Positions 7,021 to 8,742 of a stretch of 8,742 bases of DNA are shown piece by piece. The DNA is from Propionibacteriaceae bacterium (lineage in GTDB: Bacteria; Actinomycetota; Actinomycetes; Propionibacteriales; Propionibacteriaceae). Position 1 is the stretch's first letter, and every line of letters starts with the position of its first letter. The translations under genes were made by a program, and so were the position numbers. Where the stretch lies: assembly GCA_030450535.1 (NCBI GenBank), contig JAKDIK010000097.1:1-8742 (forward strand). The letters run 5' to 3'. The notes under the pieces were generated by a model. The model did no database searches and was not told the DNA's origin. It saw only the letters and a program-made list of their open reading frames with translations.

Positions 7021-8295
7021 TCAGTTCAGTGATCGGGTCGCCCGCTCGAGGCGTCCGGACGCCAGCGCGCACCCCGCCGTGGCGAGCACGCAGATCAGCC
7101 CGGATACCTGCAGCGCGGCCGGGGCACCCCAGGTGTCGGTGATCCAGCCGGTGAGGAGCGAGCCGAGCGGTGTCGTCCCCATCATGAGCACGAAGTAGAG
7201 GCTCATGACGCGTCCGCGGACGGCCGGGTCGGCCTCCAACTGCACCGAGGCGTTCGCCATCGCGTTGAACGAGACCGCGAACAGCCCCGTCACCATCAGC
7301 ACCGCCATGAACGCGGGCAGCCAGCCCATGAGGCTGAGCAGGATCATGACCGCTCCGAACGCCGCCGCCGTGCCCTGCAGCAATACCGGTGTGACGGTTT
7401 CGCGGCGGGCTGCGAGCAGTGCGCCGAACACCGATCCGGCGGCCATCATCGAGTTGAGCAGGCCGTAGAGCGCGGAGTCGCCGGTGAAGATGTGGCCGGT
7501 GTACGCGGTCAGGATGATCGGGAAGTTGTAGCCGAACGTGCCGATGAACAGCACCAGCACGAGCGTCACCACGATGCGCGGGTGCTGGGCGACGTAGGCC
7601 AGGCCCTCGCGCAGGGCGCCGGGGCCGCGGCGTCCGCGCGGGGCCCTCTCGAACTGCGCGGGATTCATCAGCGCGAGCGCACCGAGCATGGCCACGAAGC
7701 TGAGCGCGTTGAACGCGAACGCCCAGCCGGCTCCGACGGCGGCAACGAGGACGCCGGCGATCGCCGGCCCCGTGAGGCGGGCGAGGTTGAAGTTGCCCGA
7801 GTTCAGCGCAACGGCGTTGGGCAGCAGGCTCGGTGGCACCATGACGCCGACGAAGCTCTGCCGCGCCGGGTTGTCGAGGGTGGTGATGATGCCGAGCAGC
7901 AACGCGACCGCATAGATCGCCATGGCCGTGACGGTGCCGCTGAACGCGAGGACGGACAGCGCCACGGCGCAGAGCATCTGCCCGATCTGGGTGGCGAGCA
8001 GGATGCGGCGCTGGGCGTACCGGTCGGCGAGGACGCCGCCGTACAGCCCGAGCAGCAGCATGGGCCCGAACTGCAGCGCCATGGTGATGCCCACAGCGAG
8101 CCCCGAGCCGGTGAGTTCGAAGACGAGCCAGTCCTGGGCGATGCGCTGCATCCAGGTGCCGTTGTTGCTGATCGCGGCGCCGATGAAGTAGAGCCGGTAG
8201 TTGCGCACCTTCAGCGACGCGAACGTCGGCGTGTGCTCGCGACGCTCCCGGGGGTGCGCGGATCGGTTGAAAAAGGGGCGCCGGGGGAGTCTCAT
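7021..8295 (-). CDS. MFS exporter, EntS/MFS_3-type
   Basis: Major-facilitator permease of 424 residues. The N-terminal TFASLKVRNYRLYFIGAAIS, continued by NNGTWMQRIAQDWLVFELTG (44-63), is the hallmark of the MFS_3 group that includes the enterobactin exporter EntS and many drug-efflux proteins. The A-motif is GVLADRYAQRR (87-97), and LDNPARQSFVG and RGRVMSLYFVLMMG are further conserved blocks. It probably uses the proton gradient to expel a small molecule; the substrate is unknown, and although a chelate importer lies in the same window nothing ties the two. ATG 8295 overlaps the MarR stop (ATGA), making a two-gene operon in which the regulator comes first. The arrangement implies derepression by the transported compound or a related ligand. 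Confidence 0.9.
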   Translation of the reverse strand: MRLPRRPFFNRSAHPRERREHTPTFASLKVRNYRLYFIGAAISNNGTWMQRIAQDWLVFELTGSGLAVGITMALQFGPMLLLGLYGGVLADRYAQRRILLATQIGQMLCAVALSVLAFSGTVTAMAIYAVALLLGIITTLDNPARQSFVGVMVPPSLLPNAVALNSGNFNLARLTGPAIAGVLVAAVGAGWAFAFNALSFVAMLGALALMNPAQFERAPRGRRGPGALREGLAYVAQHPRIVVTLVLVLFIGTFGYNFPIILTAYTGHIFTGDSALYGLLNSMMAAGSVFGALLAARRETVTPVLLQGTAAAFGAVMILLSLMGWLPAFMAVLMVTGLFAVSFNAMANASVQLEADPAVRGRVMSLYFVLMMGTTPLGSLLTGWITDTWGAPAALQVSGLICVLATAGCALASGRLERATRSLN

Positions 8296-8717
8296 TCGGC
8301 GTCCGCCAGGCGCTGCAGGGCGGGCAGGGCGGCCGCGATGGCGTCACGGTCGGGGGCGTCGAGGCGTCCCAAGCGCTCGGCGAGCCAGGAGGAGCGCTGC
8401 CGGACGGTGTCGGCCAAGAACTCCTCGCCGGGCGATGCCAGCGCCACGAGGACGGCGCGGCGGTCGTCCGGGTGCGGCTCGCGGGTGACGTGACCGAGCT
8501 CGACGAGCCGGTCGACGATGCGGGTCATCGATGGCGGGCGGATGCGCTCGGCGCTCGCCAGGCCCTGCAGGGTCTGCGGGCCCTCGCGCCGCAGGCGGGC
8601 GAGGACGGCGATCCCGGTGGCCGACAGCGACTCGCTGCCAGAGCCCTCGTTGCGCAGCCGTCGGGCGAGCCGCGACACGGCTATGCGCAGGGCGTCCACC
8701 TCGGGGGTCCTCGTCAC
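8292..8717 (-). CDS. MarR-family transcriptional regulator
   Basis: Winged-helix repressor-type protein of 141 residues. The DNA-binding core runs from LSATGIAVLARLRREGPQTL, through the recognition-helix region IRPPSMTRIVDRLVELGHVT, to the wing PHPDDRRAVLVAL with the classic DxRR signature; flanking helices would form the dimer interface. GTG 8717 is the annotated start because TAGGCT, a plausible -10, ends eight nucleotides ahead (leaderless). A GTG at 8699 preceded by GAGGA at eight nucleotides is a credible alternative that would remove six residues. It is the first gene of an operon with the MFS exporter (4-nt overlap), so it most likely represses this operon until a small-molecule ligand binds. 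Confidence 0.9.
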   Translation of the reverse strand: MTRTPEVDALRIAVSRLARRLRNEGSGSESLSATGIAVLARLRREGPQTLQGLASAERIRPPSMTRIVDRLVELGHVTREPHPDDRRAVLVALASPGEEFLADTVRQRSSWLAERLGRLDAPDRDAIAAALPALQRLADAE

Positions 8718-8725
8718 GAGGCAGG

Positions 8726-8731
8726 AGCCTA
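8726..8731 (-). promoter_or_regulatory. Possible -10 box of a leaderless marR promoter
   Basis: TAGGCT on the minus strand (8731-8726) fits the actinobacterial TAnnnT pattern and ends eight nucleotides before GTG 8717. The -35 region would lie beyond the right edge of the window, so this cannot be confirmed here. Confidence 0.35.
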
Positions 8732-8742
8732 CGCCGTTAGTT

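Noticed and set aside
5120..8347. A 1075-codon open frame on the minus strand across both MFS genes
   Set aside because: It is an alternate frame on the same strand as two clear transporter genes, rich in Arg, Gly, Pro and Ala with no domain, and long only because stops are rare in GC-rich DNA.

Overview
The window is very GC-rich, with strong GC bias at third codon positions, dense 4-nt gene overlaps and TAnnnT-type -10 boxes followed at once by start codons (leaderless mRNAs). With a class A RNase P RNA of actinobacterial style and a DUF2975/YozG-like pair, this points to a high-GC actinobacterium, perhaps Propionibacteriales-like; genus cannot be read from the sequence. I see no insertion sequence, CRISPR array, tRNA, rRNA or phage gene.

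Layout. (1) 1-3423, plus strand: a tightly coupled metal-chelate (siderophore/haem/cobalamin-type) uptake operon: FecCD permease, lipoprotein binding protein, FecE-like ATPase, then an unexpected class I SAM-dependent methyltransferase. The permease lacks about 90-100 N-terminal residues. The DNA in front of it (1 to about 190) reads as a well-biased coding fragment of another protein on the minus strand, so there is a junction near 190 (rearrangement or assembly chimera). (2) 3424-3970: seven 15-bp tandem repeats run directly into rnpB (about 3561-3957). Its promoter appears to be built from the last two repeat units. A perfect 8-bp hairpin that reuses the 3' strand of the RNase P P1 helix lies between rnpB and the next gene. 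(3) 3974-4679, minus strand: a type II toxin-antitoxin module (Phd/YefM antitoxin, PIN-domain VapC toxin), convergent with rnpB and apparently expressed from a leaderless promoter. (4) 4765-5500, plus strand: a four-TM DUF2975 protein and a YozG-like Cro/CI HTH protein, probably a self-regulating pair, with a perfect TTGACA box and repeated AACGAT boxes. (5) 5530-8717, minus strand: a sugar-porter MFS gene, then (upstream in transcription) a MarR regulator overlapping an EntS/MFS_3-type exporter.

How they work together: region 1 would import a chelated metal, with ATP hydrolysis by the third gene; the methyltransferase probably acts on the imported ligand or a related metabolite. The MarR protein probably represses its own operon with the exporter. 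The TA and DUF2975-HTH modules are small self-regulated cassettes sharing one 120-bp divergent intergenic region. No wholly new multi-gene system is evident. The most unusual structures are the repeat-built rnpB promoter, the P1-competing hairpin at the rnpB/vapC boundary, and the truncated permease junction.
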